From NCBI GenBank assembly GCA_003013855.2, contig PVNU02000868.1, forward strand, positions 2,474,501 through 2,538,500: DNA of 64,000 bases. The letters are read 5' to 3'. Both the position numbers and the translations under genes were made by a program. Shown in pieces: positions 1 to 10,604 of this stretch; the first letter of the stretch is position 1; each line of letters starts with the position of its first letter. The DNA is from Liriodendron chinense (taxonomy: Eukaryota; Streptophyta; Magnoliopsida; Magnoliales; Magnoliaceae). Under the pieces are notes generated by a model. It was not told the origin of the DNA. It ran no database searches and was given only the letters and a program-made list of their open reading frames with translations.

Positions 1-200
1 TGTGTGGGTGATGTGTTGACGTGGCAAAGTTCTTGCAGGCCCTACCATGATGTGTGTTATATCCACACCGTCCATCCATTTAGAGAGATCATTTAGGGTA
101 TAAGCCCAAAAATGAGGTAGATTCAAAACTCAAGTGGATCACACCACAAAAAGTAGTGGGGATTGAGCACCTATCATTGTGAACTTCTTGTGGGCCTAAA
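1..200. repeat. Family-M inverted-repeat element, left-arm fragment
   Basis: Contains the recurring core 'ccctaccatgatgtgtgttatatccacaccgtccatcc' in shortened form (ctaccatgatg, then ccgtccatccattt) followed by the internal segment about 'gcccaaaaatgaggtag' and 'caagtggatcacaccac'. The same order of blocks occurs many times in the window. Only the left arm is present and the window edge cuts it. Confidence 0.7.
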
Positions 201-1027
201 ATTGTGCATCGAGCCGAGCTCAACTCAGGCCCACTCTAACCCCAGCTTGAGCTCAGCTTTGAGCTCAATACGCTAGCTTGCCTTGGCCCGATGGTTCGAT
301 CTGAGTCGAGGTGAGCCAGCTGGTCGAGTCCAGGCAAGTTGAGCCAAGCTATCCTTAGTGACAGCCAAAAGCTTAAAAATAAAAACAAGATATGAATGAT
401 ACATGTGATTTTATAAAAAAGTAAATTCAAAAGTGTAATCCATTCAACACCATGAATATATTAGAAACATATGTTTAACAAAATATAACAAATTTTAAAC
501 CAGTAATTTAAAAATGTAATCCATTCAACACTACCAATAATAACATAATATGAATAATTAACTTCCTTCAAACAGATGGAGGAGCAATTTCGCCTAGATT
601 CTCGACGTCTTCCTTTTCCTCATCTTCAACATAAAAAATGCTACCACCCCAAATCGACCGCATGACAAAGGGGAATGCTCACCTGCGCATTATTTCTCAT
701 GAGAACCTATGAGTACCTTTTGGAGACTCATCACATATGATGTGAGCTCAAAATCTAAGCTGTCCACGTGATATGGCACCCTCAAAAAACCTTTAGGGCA
801 CAACTTTCAACTTGATCTAAAACTCTAGTGGGCCATAGCAAAGAAAGAGAGGTAAATCGAGAAAACTGTTCCCTTCTTCTATGGCCTACCAAAGTTCTGG
901 ACCAGGTTGAAAGTTGGGCTTTAGGGTTTTTTTTTAGTGCTGCATCACATGGACAACTCAGATTTTGGGTTTACATCATGTGTGATGAGTCATCAAAAAG
1001 TGCCCACAAGTTCTCATGAGAGCATTC

Positions 1028-1030
<3 letters not shown>
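201..1030. other. Intergenic, no gene recognised
   Basis: About 190-360 is a GAGCTC/GAGTCGAG-rich stretch of the kind found in small hAT-like elements (compare 33254-34036), but no ends could be defined. The remainder is AT-rich and holds no reading frame resembling a known protein. Confidence 0.5.

Positions 1031-1104
<74 letters not shown>
1031..1104. repeat. (AT)n microsatellite
   Basis: A pure alternating AT tract of about 74 bp. It creates an artefactual Ile-Tyr repeat reading frame and is not coding. Confidence 0.98.
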
Positions 1105-1106
<2 letters not shown>

Positions 1107-1311
1107 CAGACCCAATGGCCACTTGATGCCTCTACCGTCAGTTGTTCATTAGTCGATGGTCACTTAGCGCCTCTAATCTTTCCTTGGGATTTTTGGTAGA
1201 TTTTTTTTTACAGATTCTACATGTAAAAATTTCACCAAGTGTTGTCGGTCACCTATTAGTTGACAGTTCTGGAGCCTATATAAATGACACTCACCTCCCG
1301 TCCAAAGGGAG

Positions 1312-1313
<2 letters not shown>

Positions 1314-1348
<35 letters not shown>
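1314..1348. repeat. Poly(A) tract
   Basis: About 35 uninterrupted A residues, followed within 20 bp by a short T run. No retrogene or target duplication could be tied to it. Confidence 0.9.
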
Positions 1349-1351
<3 letters not shown>

Positions 1352-2298
1352 ATTATAAAAGTTTTTTTTTTTTTCCTTGGCTTCTCCTCCCTAACAACGA
1401 GGAGGTTTTGCCACCTAGAATACCTACAGCAGCCATAATTACACCTAAGTTTTGTCTCAGCCAGTCACAGAAAATCAACTCACCAGAGTTTACCAATTAA
1501 TTTAAGGAGAAGGGCTAAAATTAGGGACGTCCAACTATCCCTTTTTCAATTCAGGAAAAGGGTATTTGACTTCCATTTTTACTTTCTCACATCTCAATGA
1601 AGCTTAGAATGTGATCCATTCCACACATTTCATTCTCAACAAAGACTATTTTTCTCCTTTTTATTACACTCATTGCTATTTATATTTATTTTGTTTGTTT
1701 GCCCAGGGTCTTGACCCTGTGAAGCAAGGCTAAGATTTTTTACTCTTCCTACATGTTTATTTTACTCTGTTTACTTGCCTGGAGCCTTGACTCTACAAAG
1801 CAAGAATAGGATCTATTTATTGCTTTCTATTTTTCCTGCCCAACCCTCTTGTAGGGCTATTCAAAGCATGGCCGCATAGCTAACTTTCCTTGCAAGTACA
1901 CAATTTACTTGAAAACCACACATTTTTTTAAAGAAGAGACCACATTTGATGCAGGCAGGAGAGGGGCCTAACCCCTTCCTCTCTTGTAATCGAGGCCCAT
2001 ACCCAGATCTACATGGTCGTAGGCCAATCACAAGAGTCAATTAAGCGTGAGAATTTCATGATTCTGTATCTCTTTGGGAAAGTCTACTGCCCTAGTTTAC
2101 TGTGGACAACCATTTCGCCAAAAATGCTAGTGGCAACTCCAAACACTCAAATGTACTATTTCGATAAATTTGGAAAGGTATTGTACAACCAAGGCAAGCA
2201 AAGCCTAGTCGAATCAATTATACACATATCGCCTTGACCGAAAAAGAAATGGCAAGCACATGTCGCACCCCCTTGAAAAGGGCCCTACGCAGGCGGTG

Positions 2299-2300
<2 letters not shown>
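1349..2300. other. Intergenic, weak direct duplication
   Basis: About 1685-1735 and 1765-1815 look like two diverged copies of one segment (gtttgtttgcccagggtctt... versus ctgtttacttgcctggagcc..., each followed by gcaag and an aggat/aagat block). No gene is recognised. Confidence 0.4.

Positions 2301-2338
<38 letters not shown>
2301..2338. repeat. (CA)n microsatellite
   Basis: Nineteen perfect CA units. Confidence 0.98.
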
Positions 2339-2340
<2 letters not shown>

Positions 2341-2517
2341 GAGCTGAGTCGAGATTCGAGTCGAGCTTAGCGAAGCTAGTTAGCTACCTGTTGCTTTACC
2401 TTGACTTGTTTTTCAATGAGTTGAGTCGAACAAATCTCTGCTCATCCAGAGTCCCCCTTTCGAGCTGAGGTAATGCAAACTAAATCAGTCGAGTCGGCTC
2501 TTGTACTACTCTATATG

Positions 2518-2768
2518 GGCCATAGGATTTTTCGATCAAATTGATATTTGTGTTTCCCTACATCTAGGTTTGTGTGACTACAAATAATATCAAGGTGGGC
2601 CCTAGGAAGGTTTTAACAGTGGGCATCATTGTCCCATTGCTTTTTACTGTGCGGTCCACTTGAGCTTTAGATCTGCCTCATTTTTGGGCTCATGTCCTAA
2701 AATAACCTCACAAAATGGATATGGACGGTGTGGATATAAAATATACATGATAGTGGGGCTCACGGAAC
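2518..2768. repeat. Family-M right-arm fragment
   Basis: Right half of the dispersed family: a 'gatcaaattgatatttgtg' block, 'gtgggcatcatt', 'ggtccacttgagctttagatctgcc', then the arm ending in 'gtggggctcac'. No left arm precedes it. Confidence 0.7.
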
Positions 2769-2957
2769 CTTGTCATATCAACACACCATCGATGCTAATC
2801 TTTCCTTGCTCGTACTTAAAGAGGAGCGACAATACGTGTTAGGTTCCAATCAAGAACAGATTAATGAAACGTGCAGCGAAGCCTACTGTAATTAAGCATC
2901 CTTTTCGTCTCTTGATTAAAGAGACCTTTAAAAAATGCAATGTACAAGAGAGGTTAG

Positions 2958-3526
2958 TGTTAGGCTTCGACGCCTTAACTCTTCACGCATGAAGACCACC
3001 GACCGGCCGGCCGGTCGGTCGGTCATGCTGGACACCAAAGCAGCGTTGCTGCTGTGACAAAAATAGGCCATCCGACCGGTCGTCCGACCGGTCGGTAGGG
3101 GTGTCCGACCGGTCGGCAGTGTCCTAGTGCAACACAGATTTGCGCGGTTTCTTTGCGCAAGAGTTTTCTAAATCTGGTTTTTCTTCCTTTTTAAGGGGGA
3201 TCACGAGATTAGATGTTTCCAAGGTTGCAAAGGGGATTGAGGGAGCTTTTAGGTGAGAGAAAGAGCTTGGAGAAGAGGGTTTTCTTCTTGAGTAAGCTTG
3301 GGATTTCTCTTGTGGGCTTGGGTTTTGGGTCTTGGGTTCCATCTCTTGTAACTTTTGATATTATAGTGGATTGTTGTCGCTTTGTACCGTGGTTTTTTAC
3401 CCGTGAGGGGTTTTTCTACGTTAAATTCGGATTGTCTATGTGGGTGATTGCATTGTGTGGCTTGTTTGATTGAATTTGTTACTTGTGTTCGGCTTTGCTT
3501 CCGCTGCCGGCCCTCCTATCCCAACA
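2958..3526 (+). repeat. Element A 5' LTR
   Basis: Starts TGTTAGG and ends CCCAACA. Positions about 2999-3115 hold a cluster of CCGACCGGTCGG-type palindromes. It carries about 33 bp (around 3183-3215) absent from the 3' LTR, while the 3' LTR has an extra palindrome unit, so the pair has diverged. Confidence 0.93.
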
Positions 3527-3528
3527 AC

Positions 3529-3540
3529 TGGTATCAGAGA
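3529..3540 (+). promoter_or_regulatory. Element A primer-binding site
   Basis: TGGTATCAGAGA lies two bases after the 5' LTR. It is complementary to the 3' end of plant initiator-methionine tRNA, the usual copia primer. Confidence 0.88.
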
Positions 3541-3582
3541 GATCGTTGGGGTGTAGCAGAAATTCGAATCTGAGACAAGAGC

Positions 3583-4885
3583 ATGGCATCAGGCATGAGG
3601 TTCGACATAGAGAAGTATTCGGGAAAAAATAACTTTGAGCTTTGGAAGGTGAAGATGAAAGGCCTTCTAGTTCAGCAAGAATTGCAAGATGCGCTCCTTG
3701 AAGAGCGACCAGAAGCTATGAAAGAAGAAGAGTGGAAGAAGATCGATGAAAAGGCCAATGTCTCAATCCAGTTGTGCCTGGCAGATGAGGTCCTGTATAA
3801 CGTCATGAAAGAGAACTGCAGCTAAAACATGGGCAAAGTTAGAGAATATCTATGTGAAGAAATCTCTTGAAAATCGCATATACTTGAAGCTTCAGTTGTA
3901 CAACTTGAGTATGACGGAGGGGGCCGATGTTGAGAGCTACATCATCAATTTCAATAGGCTTATTTGCAAGTTGATGGATGTAGATGAGCCGATGAAGGAC
4001 GAGGATCAAGCGTTTATCCTGTTGAATTCTCTTCCAAAATCATATGAGTCACTCAAGGACTCTTTGTGCGCAGGTAGGGAGACTATTAGCGTAGAAACCG
4101 TTATCTCAGCCCTTCAGGCGAAGGCGATGAGAAGGAAAAGCGGCGGCGTAGGTCTCTCTACTGATGAGGCACTGGTTATGAGTGGGAGGAATTCTGAGCG
4201 GGGTGGAGGATCTCCTTCATCGAGATCTAAATCAAAAGGCAAGTGGAGGTACAAGGTGAGATGCTGGAATTGTGGAGAAGAAGGACATGTGAAAAGGGAT
4301 TGTTCGAATTCTGAGAAAAGACAAGAGAGATCTGGAGATTTTTCTAGAGAAGGAACCAATACTATAGAGGACGGTGGTGACGGTTGTGATGTATTGGCTG
4401 TATCCGGCATAGAGCCTCTTGGTGGAGAGTGGCTCTTGGATTCAAGGGCATCATGTCATGTATGTCCTGACCGAAGCTCATTCATGTCATACAAGGAGTA
4501 TGATGGTGGATCGGTGTTTGTGGGCGATGGCTACGCTCGCAATGTGGTAGGGATTGGTTTGGTGTGCATTAGGATGTTCGATGGAGTCGAACGGATCCTT
4601 GAAAGTGTGAAGCATGTCCCTGAGATGAAGAAGAATGTGATATCGCTTGGTGCACTCGAGGCGAAAGGGTGCAGATTCATTGGCTGTGATCGATATTGTA
4701 AAGTAGTGAAGGGAGCACGCGTGATGATCAAGGCATGGAGGTTCAATAATCTTTACAAGGTGATCGGGAGCACTATTCATGGTGGAGCTGTGGGATTGGC
4801 AGCGGGATTCATGGTTGCTCAAGTGTGGCGAGAGAAAAATGGCCATATGGGAAGAGCAACAAGACGTGTGAAGATACAAGGATAG
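3583..4885 (+). pseudogene. Element A gag-protease remnant (copia)
   Basis: The reading frame starts at 3583 and breaks near 3818, where comparison with element B shows one base missing after GAGAA. It resumes in another frame from about 3820 to 4885. Seen in order: the copia gag domain (RFDIEKYSGKNNFELWKVK, later LLNSLPKSYESLKDSL), a CCHC zinc knuckle CWNCGEEGHVKRDC (about 4264-4305), then a retropepsin domain. The catalytic motif of the protease reads LLDSRASCH instead of DSGAS: Gly is replaced by Arg at 4445-4447, which should abolish activity. The frame ends shortly after NLYKVIGSTIHGG, inside the GAG-pre-integrase domain and before the usual LWHxRLGH motif. It packages RNA in family members; this copy is unlikely to make functional protein. 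Confidence 0.88.
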
Positions 4886-4989
4886 AGTCGATGGGGCATG
4901 AGAAGCGACGGGACTATAATGATGACGAAGTAGAGGTGAAGATGGTGCGTGGCAAGAAGTTGCATGAAGAATTGAGTCGTGGTGGAGTT

Positions 4990-5552
4990 TGTTAGGCTTG
5001 GACGCCTCAACTCTTCACGCATGAAGACCACCAACTGGCCGGTCGGCCGGTCGGTCACGCTGGACACCAAAGCAGCTTGCTGCTGTGACAAAAATAGGCC
5101 ATCCGACCGGTCGGCCGACCGGCCGGTAAGGGTGTCCGACCGGTCGGACGACCGGTTGGCAGTGTCCTAGTGCAACACGGATTTGCGCGGTTTCTTTGCG
5201 CAAGAGGTTTCTAAATCCGATTTTTCTTCCAAGGTTGCAAAGAGGATTGAGGAAGCTTCTAGGTGAGAGAAAGAGTTTGTAAAAGAGAGTTTTCTTCTTG
5301 GGTAAGCTTGGGATTTCTCTTGTGGGCTTGGGTTTTGGGTCTTGGGTTCCATCTCTTGTAACTCTGATATTATAGTGGATTGTTGTTGCTTTGTACCGTG
5401 GTTTTTTACCCGTGAGGGGTTTTTCCACATTAAATTCGGATTGTCTATGTGTGGGTGATTGCATGCATTGTGATTGCATTGTGTGGCTTGTTTGATTGAA
5501 TTTGTTGTTCGTGTTCGGCTTTGCTTCCGCTGCTGGTCCTCCTATCCCAACA
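4990..5552 (+). repeat. Element A 3' LTR
   Basis: TGTTAGG...CCCAACA, flanked on the right by the GTTAG target duplication. It carries the palindrome cluster at about 5036-5160. Confidence 0.93.
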
Positions 5553-5695
5553 GTTAGCTTGTGAGTTACAAACCTCTTTCTTCTTCTTCTTCTTCTTTTT
5601 CTTTTTTTACATTGTCTTCCTTTTGGTAGACTCGGATTCCATAGTGACCCCTCCAGTACTCAGCTCGGTACTGGTCGGTGCTGGAAAAAGCTCTA
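5553..5695. other. Short spacer with CTT repeats
   Basis: Contains a CTTCTTCTT/T-rich tract at about 5577-5610. Nothing else recognised. Confidence 0.6.
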
Positions 5696-6076
5696 TGAGC
5701 CCTACCATAATGTATGTGTTTCATCTGCACGGTCCATACATTTTTTCATATCATTTTAGAGCATGAACCCAAAATCGATGCAGATCTAAATCTCAGGTGT
5801 GCCACAACATAAGTAATAGTGGTGATTGAACAAACACCATTAAAAACTCCTTGGGGCCACAATTTTTTGAATCAAGCAGATATTTGTGTTTTCCTTTCAT
5901 CTAGGTCTGTGAGATCTAATCAACATTGGATAGCAAATAAATAGTACAGTGGGCCCTAAATTTTTTTTAATGGTGGGCGTTCACTCACCACTGTTTCCTG
6001 CGGTGTGGTTCACCTGAGATCTGGAAAAAATGGATGGACGGCGTAGATAAAGACGTATGCATCATGGTGGGGCGGG
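5696..6076. repeat. Family-M element, full inverted repeat
   Basis: Left arm 'gagccctaccataatgtatgtg' and right arm ending 'tatgcatcatggtggggcg' are inverted copies of each other. The internal blocks (caggtgtgccacaac, gtgggcgttcactc, ctgcggtgtggttcac) are in the family order. About 380 bp. Confidence 0.8.
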
Positions 6077-6134
6077 CAGAGATTTTCCAGCACCGACCTG
6101 AGGGGTCACTACCGAAGCCGAGTCCCTCTTCCAA

Positions 6135-6620
6135 AGGAAGCGGATTGCGTACTGAGTAACCCAGTAAGCTTAGCGTACTGAGTAAACTCTGTGGGGTCCA
6201 CCATGATTTATGTATTTTATCTACTCCGTCCATCCATTTTATCAGATAATTTCAGGGCTTGATCCCAAAAATGAAGCATATCCAAAGCTCAAATGGACCA
6301 CACAACAAGAAATAGTGTGAATTGAATGTCCACCGTTGATTTTTTTTTTGGGGGCGCACAGAAGCTTTTGATCAATCTGAAAATTTTATTTTCCCTTCAT
6401 CAATGTCTTTGTGATCTTATGAACAGGTTAGATGACAAATAAAGATCATTGTGGGCCCTAGCAAGATTTGTATATGCTTCAATTTTTGGCTCAACGCCTA
6501 AAATGAGCTGGAAAAATGGATGGACAGCGTGGATAAACCATATACATTCACGGTGGGCCCAACTGAGTTTACTCAGCACGATAAGAGCGTACTGAGTAAC
6601 TCAGGACGCAATCCGATTTC
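6135..6620. repeat. Family-M element with terminal inverted repeats
   Basis: Terminal inverted repeats are visible: GGATTGCGTACTGAGTAAC (6140) against the complement of gttactcagtacgctc / gagttactcaggacgcaatcc (about 6590-6620). Inside these lie the family-M arms (gtggggtccaccatgattta and cattcacggtgggcccaac). Confidence 0.8.
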
Positions 6621-7056
6621 ACCTGGATTGGAAGATCATCATCAACTTCCATCCTTGAGTACTATTTTGTGAAGAATATTGACGGAATTAGGATTTTCCA
6701 AATTCCAATAGAAGGAGATCATTTTTAGGACCATGGTGGGTCCACCAGACTGGGTATGATCATGACCCTGTCTATAGAATTGCAAGACAAAGAACACTTT
6801 CACTTGTTTGTTTTGACATCCCAAACTTCACATCGATCGAACAATCCTAACCCTCGAATATGAGGACTTTGGTAGAAGATTCATGGGTTCCACATTCCAT
6901 ACACGTGATGTAAGAAAACCATATTATATCCAGTAGTTATTACAAATAAAAACATACAAAAAGCTCATCAATCAAGCCAGAAAGTTTTCATTATTTAAAA
7001 ATAATTATATAAATATTGTAAAGCTATGGTATAACCATGCAGCTTACTACTAAGCT
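6621..7056. other. 3' flank of the aquaporin gene
   Basis: AT-rich sequence with no independent gene recognised. It would contain the 3' UTR and polyadenylation region of the minus-strand aquaporin gene. Confidence 0.5.
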
Positions 7057-7421
7057 TCAGGTGTCAATGGCTGGTGTGGACGTGGAGACTTGCTGGATTT
7101 TGTAGATGCCGCTGGCGATGGCCGCGCCAACGAACGGACCGACCCAATAGATCCAATGGTTCTTCCACCTCCATCCCACAAGCGCAGGGCCAAAAGCTCG
7201 AGCCGGGTTCATCGAAGCGCCATCGAACGGTCCACCTGCGAGGATGTTGGCACCCACAATGGAACCGATGGCCAGAGGCGCCGAGCATGCCGGTGCGAGC
7301 CTTGTTCGGAACGAGTCCAGTTGTGTAGACAGTGTAAGCTAGCCCGAACGTCATCACGATCTCGAGAAATAGCGCGTTCCATACTCCGATGTCAGACGCC
7401 ACCTGAGAACCCAACTGGCCG
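7057..7421 (-). pseudogene. Aquaporin exon 3, second NPA motif, frameshift
   Basis: Two consecutive frames carry the conserved parts. ASDIGVWNALFLEIVMTFG...NKARTG is in one frame. APLAIGSIVGANILAGGPF and SMNPARAFGPALVGWRW to the stop are in the next. The break is at about 7280-7300. The C-terminal tail ends STPAIDT. Confidence 0.85.
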
Positions 7422-7532
7422 CTGAATAATCCAATCTCAAACAATGAAAATCATAGTATTCTAACACTGGACAAAGAAACTGAATGCATGAGATGTAGTC
7501 TAGAACAATATAGAATCACCTAGATATCTTAC

Positions 7533-7780
7533 CAGCCCGTTAGTCCCAAGCCTCAGCAGGAGTGAGGCTATTATCGCGCCCAGGATCTGAGCCACCCAGT
7601 AGACCAAGCTGCGAAAGAGAGAGACCCATCCGCCTAAGAGTGCGCCGAATGTGACCGCAGGGTTCACATGGCCGTCCCAGTTATCGGATGCGAGAGTAAC
7701 GGCCACAAACAAAGACAATGCGTGGGCCAGCGCCAACGCCACTAGATTGGATGCCGGACTGGTGTTGCCGGGATTTTTTC
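7533..7780 (-). CDS. Aquaporin exon 2, first NPA motif
   Basis: 248 bp from acceptor TCACAG to donor GTAAGA. It codes for helices 2 and 3 with GHVNPAVTFGALLGG between them and ends LLLRLGTNGL. Exons 1 and 2 together are 387 bp, an exact number of codons. No defect is visible in this exon. Confidence 0.88.
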
Positions 7781-7902
7781 CTGTGAGAAGCCATGCAACA
7801 GTGAGAAGCTGGGCCATGAATACAAACACATTCAAATACATGCCTGCCTGCATTTCTATCCTTCGTGTATGTGTCTATGTGTGTGCGAGCATGTGTGTAT
7901 AC

Positions 7903-8041
7903 CGACGGTGAGGGCGAGGGCGGAGCCTTCGCTGGCAAAGACGAAGATAAGGGTGGAGATGAATTCCGATAGCGCGGCCCGCATCAGGTTGAGGTGTTGG
8001 GTGTCTTTTGGATGGCGAAAGGCGAATGTAGTTGCTGCCAT
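7903..8041 (-). CDS. Aquaporin exon 1
   Basis: 139 bp from ATG (8039-8041) to the donor GTATAC at 7902. It codes for the N-terminus and first membrane helix (LSEFISTLIFVFASEGSAL). The Glu in ASEGS is typical of TIP1/TIP3 first helices. Confidence 0.88.
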
Positions 8042-8114
8042 GGCGCCTCCTACTGTAGGAAATCTGCCTCAGGAGCTGCTGCTTCTCTTTCTTTCTTCTT
8101 CTTCAGAGAGCATT

Positions 8115-8194
8115 TGCATGAGGAGAGGAAGGATAATAGCTCTATGAGTTATAATAAGAAAGGGTTTGGCCTTTAGTGGCACGTGGCACACGTG
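8115..8194 (-). promoter_or_regulatory. Upstream region of the aquaporin gene: RY core and twin G-boxes
   Basis: Read on the minus strand, two CACGTG boxes (8189-8194 and 8180-8185) are separated by three bases, followed by a TATA-like TTATTATAAC (about 8148-8157) and a CATGCA RY core (8115-8120). G-box/ABRE and RY elements are bound by ABI5-type bZIP and ABI3/FUS3 B3 factors in seed promoters, which would fit a TIP3-like seed aquaporin. The sites are seen; their function is inferred. Confidence 0.5.
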
Positions 8195-8199
8195 TGTGT

Positions 8200-8904
8200 G
8201 ATGGGTGGTACGTACGAAAATGTGTTTGTACTGTTTCTCTAGTTGTAATGGGACACTTGGACAGTATAATAGAGAGATCTGGACTGTCCATTTGGACCAG
8301 CACACGTTTCATGGGCTACCATGAAGATCGACACCGATTGATGATTCCAATCTGTTCGTCCATTAGTTGGCTTGTTCTTTTTTAGCCATACATTCATGGA
8401 TGGGATGATAATCATTAGAACCTTAAATGAGGTGAGCCACATCAGAGTAAGTTATCAATTTAATAAACAATGTTAACAGTTCTGATCAATTTTTTTTTTT
8501 TAATCTGTGGATCGGGTGGTTAAGATTCGTTGGACTGGTGATTCTTGCATGTTGGCCCATGAAATGTGTCTGGGACTTACTGGACAGTCTAGATTTACCT
8601 ATGATTTTCTAGGTGTTACGATGCACATGGGTAACTGTACCTTAAGTGCTCTGAGAGCAATGGATCATTCTCTCTTAGGATCCCATGCTACACGGTGAGG
8701 GGTTGTCACTGGAGCTAGCTAGGCTCTCAACGGGCCAACGTGGCTGGGCCAAGCTCAGCCCACGTAGTAATCCATAGCTACGCCCAAAACTGTGACGGAC
8801 CAACTCAACCAGGCCTGAGCTTGGCCCATTATGATGTTCTGAGCCCAGCCACCCACTTTTGTGCCAGCTTGGGACTGTTTATTAGGCGTGCCCCATCTGG
8901 CTTT
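8200..8904. other. Intergenic, no gene recognised
   Basis: Short palindromic pieces ('atgggctaccatgaag', 'tggcccatgaaatgtg') suggest an old inverted-repeat element at about 8290-8600. No coding signal. Confidence 0.4.
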
Positions 8905-9590
8905 AACAATGAGAGACTTAGATTGACTTGTCGGGCTCTGCTTCAAGTTGCCACTCACCCTCGTCACCCAAGTGAGATAACTTGTGGTATTGAACTGTAT
9001 TAAGCATGACTAAATCCGAGTTGACTTGGACGAGTTATGCCAGGCTCATCTGAGTTAACTCAAATTTAGTTGTAACTGATACAGTTCATTACCACAATTA
9101 AGTTACCCTACTTGGGTGACTAGGGTGAATTGTAACTTGAAGTAGAGCTAGACGAATCAATCTGAGTCTCCCATTGTCAAAACCATGACTCGGATTGACT
9201 CGTCCAGCTCTGCATTGAGTTGCCACTCACCTTGTCATCCAAGTGGGATAACTTGTGGTATTGAAAGGTATCAGGCACCACTAAATCCGAGTTAACTCGA
9301 ATGAGTTGTGTCAACTCATCCGAGTTAACTCAGATTTTGTGGTAACTGATATGATTCATTACCACAAGTTACCCCACTTGGGTGACCAGGGTTAGTTGTG
9401 ACTCGAAGCAGAGTGGCACGAGTCAATCTGAGTCTCCCATGGTCAAAACCATGACTTAGATCGACTCATCCAACTTTGCTTTGAGTCATGACTCACTCTA
9501 GTCACCCAAGTGGGGCAACTTGTGGTATTGAACCATATCAGGTATGAGTTAATTTTGATGAGTTGTGCCAGGCTCAACCGAGTTAAGTCG
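8905..9590. repeat. Tandem array of ~270-bp units, each a large imperfect palindrome
   Basis: The marker gattgactcgtccagctctgc recurs at about 8922, 9193 and 9461, giving a spacing of roughly 270 bp and about two and a half units. Within a unit, ataacttgtggtattgaa is mirrored by ttcattaccacaagttac, and one centre reads cgaatgagttgtgtcaactcatccg in two halves. A second centre (catggtcaaaaccatg) joins successive units. The array is therefore alternating inverted arms. Confidence 0.75.
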
Positions 9591-9929
9591 TATGACAAAG
9601 ACGCCTTTGAAACTGTAAATGAGATGAGTCAGATTGGGCTCAATGGGGCTAACAGGATCTAGAAACAGCCCAAACCTGGACCCAATTAATAAAGGGGTTT
9701 GACTGTTAGCCAGGTCGAGGCCCTCGGGTCTACTATTCCAGCCCAAGTTAGGCTAAAAGCAGGCCCAGGCCCAAAAGACCAACTAGCCATCTAGGCACAG
9801 AAGTGGGACAGACAACAATGCCTCCCATATTGGGAAAGAATAGCATTCTCCCATCGAAAGTAATGACGGCGACAACACGGCCGCGTATTAGGTGGAGTTG
9901 CCAACGACACCCAAGCGGTGGTATGTTAA

Positions 9930-10342
9930 TGCGGGTCCAACGTGATGTATTTTTTATTTATATCCAAGCCGTCCATCCGTTTTCACATATCATTTTAGGG
10001 CATGAACCCAAAAATGAAGCAGATCCGAACCTAAGGTGGACCACACTACAGGAAACAGTGGGGATAATGATATCCACCAATGTAACCTTTCTTGGGCCCA
10101 CCGGAATGTTTATTTGTCATCTAACCTGTTGATAAGGTCATTCAGACCTGGATGGAGGGCAAACACAAATATCAGCCCGTTCAATTTTAATGCTGGGCAT
10201 TTAATCACCACTGTTTCCCATGGAATGGACCACTTAGAGCTTCAGATCTGCTTCATTTTTTGGTTCATATCCTAAAATGAGCAGGCAAAACGGATGAACG
10301 GCGTCTGAGATAAAAGACATACATCACATTGGGCCCCACAAC
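9930..10342. repeat. Family-M element, full inverted repeat
   Basis: Left arm gcgggtccaacgtgatgtat and right arm tacatcacattgggcccc are mirrored. The inner blocks (ggtggaccacactacagg, tgggcccaccggaatgttta, gtcattcagacctggatg) follow the family order. Confidence 0.8.
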
Positions 10343-10604
10343 GCCCAATACATCCACACTCCTGACAGCACATCACGGCAGGGGCCATTTGAATTTTGGA
10401 TGTACATCATTTTTCGGCCCATGTCATGGCGGATGGATGGGGTGGATTTCTCACAAACATCACGGTGGACCCCACTTAGCTTCAGTCGCCAGAAGTCATT
10501 GCAAAAGGCTTTCTTAAGCAATCCCAGTGCAGTCGTTTTCAAAGAACTGAGATTCGGTGGTAACCCCTCGAGTACAGAACTCCGTGTTCATCCATAATGG
10601 AGAA

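Larger units (their letters stand above)
2958..5552 (+). mobile_element. Element A: gag-only Ty1/copia derivative with two LTRs
   Basis: A 2.6 kb LTR retrotransposon bounded by TGTTAGG...CCCAACA repeats (2958-3526 and 4990-5552). It has a perfect 5-bp target duplication GTTAG (2953-2957 and 5553-5557) and an initiator-Met tRNA primer site TGGTATCAGAGA at 3529. A purine-rich stretch (gtggtggagtt) lies just before the 3' LTR. The interior codes only for gag, a CCHC knuckle, a protease and the start of the GAG-pre-integrase domain. Integrase, reverse transcriptase and RNase H are absent. It matches the published idea of TR-GAG elements (terminal-repeat retrotransposons with GAG) and must depend on a helper. 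The gag start (M-RFDIEKYSGKNNFELW) resembles the Tork/Tnt1 lineage. Element B is a relative with the same layout. Confidence 0.93.
7057..8041 (-). pseudogene. Tonoplast intrinsic protein (aquaporin), three exons, frameshifted
   Basis: Encodes a tonoplast aquaporin: a tetrameric vacuolar-membrane water channel with six membrane spans. Exon 1 is 7903-8041 (MAATTFAFRHPKDTQ..., donor GTATAC), exon 2 is 7533-7780 (donor GTAAGA) and exon 3 starts at 7421 (or 7402 if the alternative acceptor is used) and ends at TGA 7057-7059. The exon 1/2 junction is phase 1 and gives LALTVGKNPG. Both NPA pore motifs are present: GHVNPAVTFG in exon 2 and ASMNPARAFGPALVGWRW in exon 3. The total of about 250 residues is normal for the family, and the sequence is closest by eye to TIP3 (alpha-TIP). 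Exon 3 changes frame between about 7280 and 7300, so the second NPA lies out of frame with the preceding helix. A second shift is needed near 7405 if the RPVG acceptor is used. It is either a recent pseudogene or an assembly error. Confidence 0.88.

Noticed and set aside
937..1152. Reading frame with a long Ile-Tyr repeat
   Set aside because: It is the translation of an AT microsatellite; no other coding evidence. The same applies to the frames over 62407-62466.
1142..1438. Reading frame with poly-Lys
   Set aside because: Created by the poly(A) tract at 1314-1348.
2999..3115. Regularly repeated CCGACCGGTCGG considered as a CRISPR-like or integron-like array
   Set aside because: Irregular spacing, lies inside retrotransposon LTRs, plant nuclear context; better explained as LTR palindromes.
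7074..7425. Plus-strand open frames opposite the aquaporin
   Set aside because: They are antisense shadows of aquaporin exon 3, with no similarity of their own.
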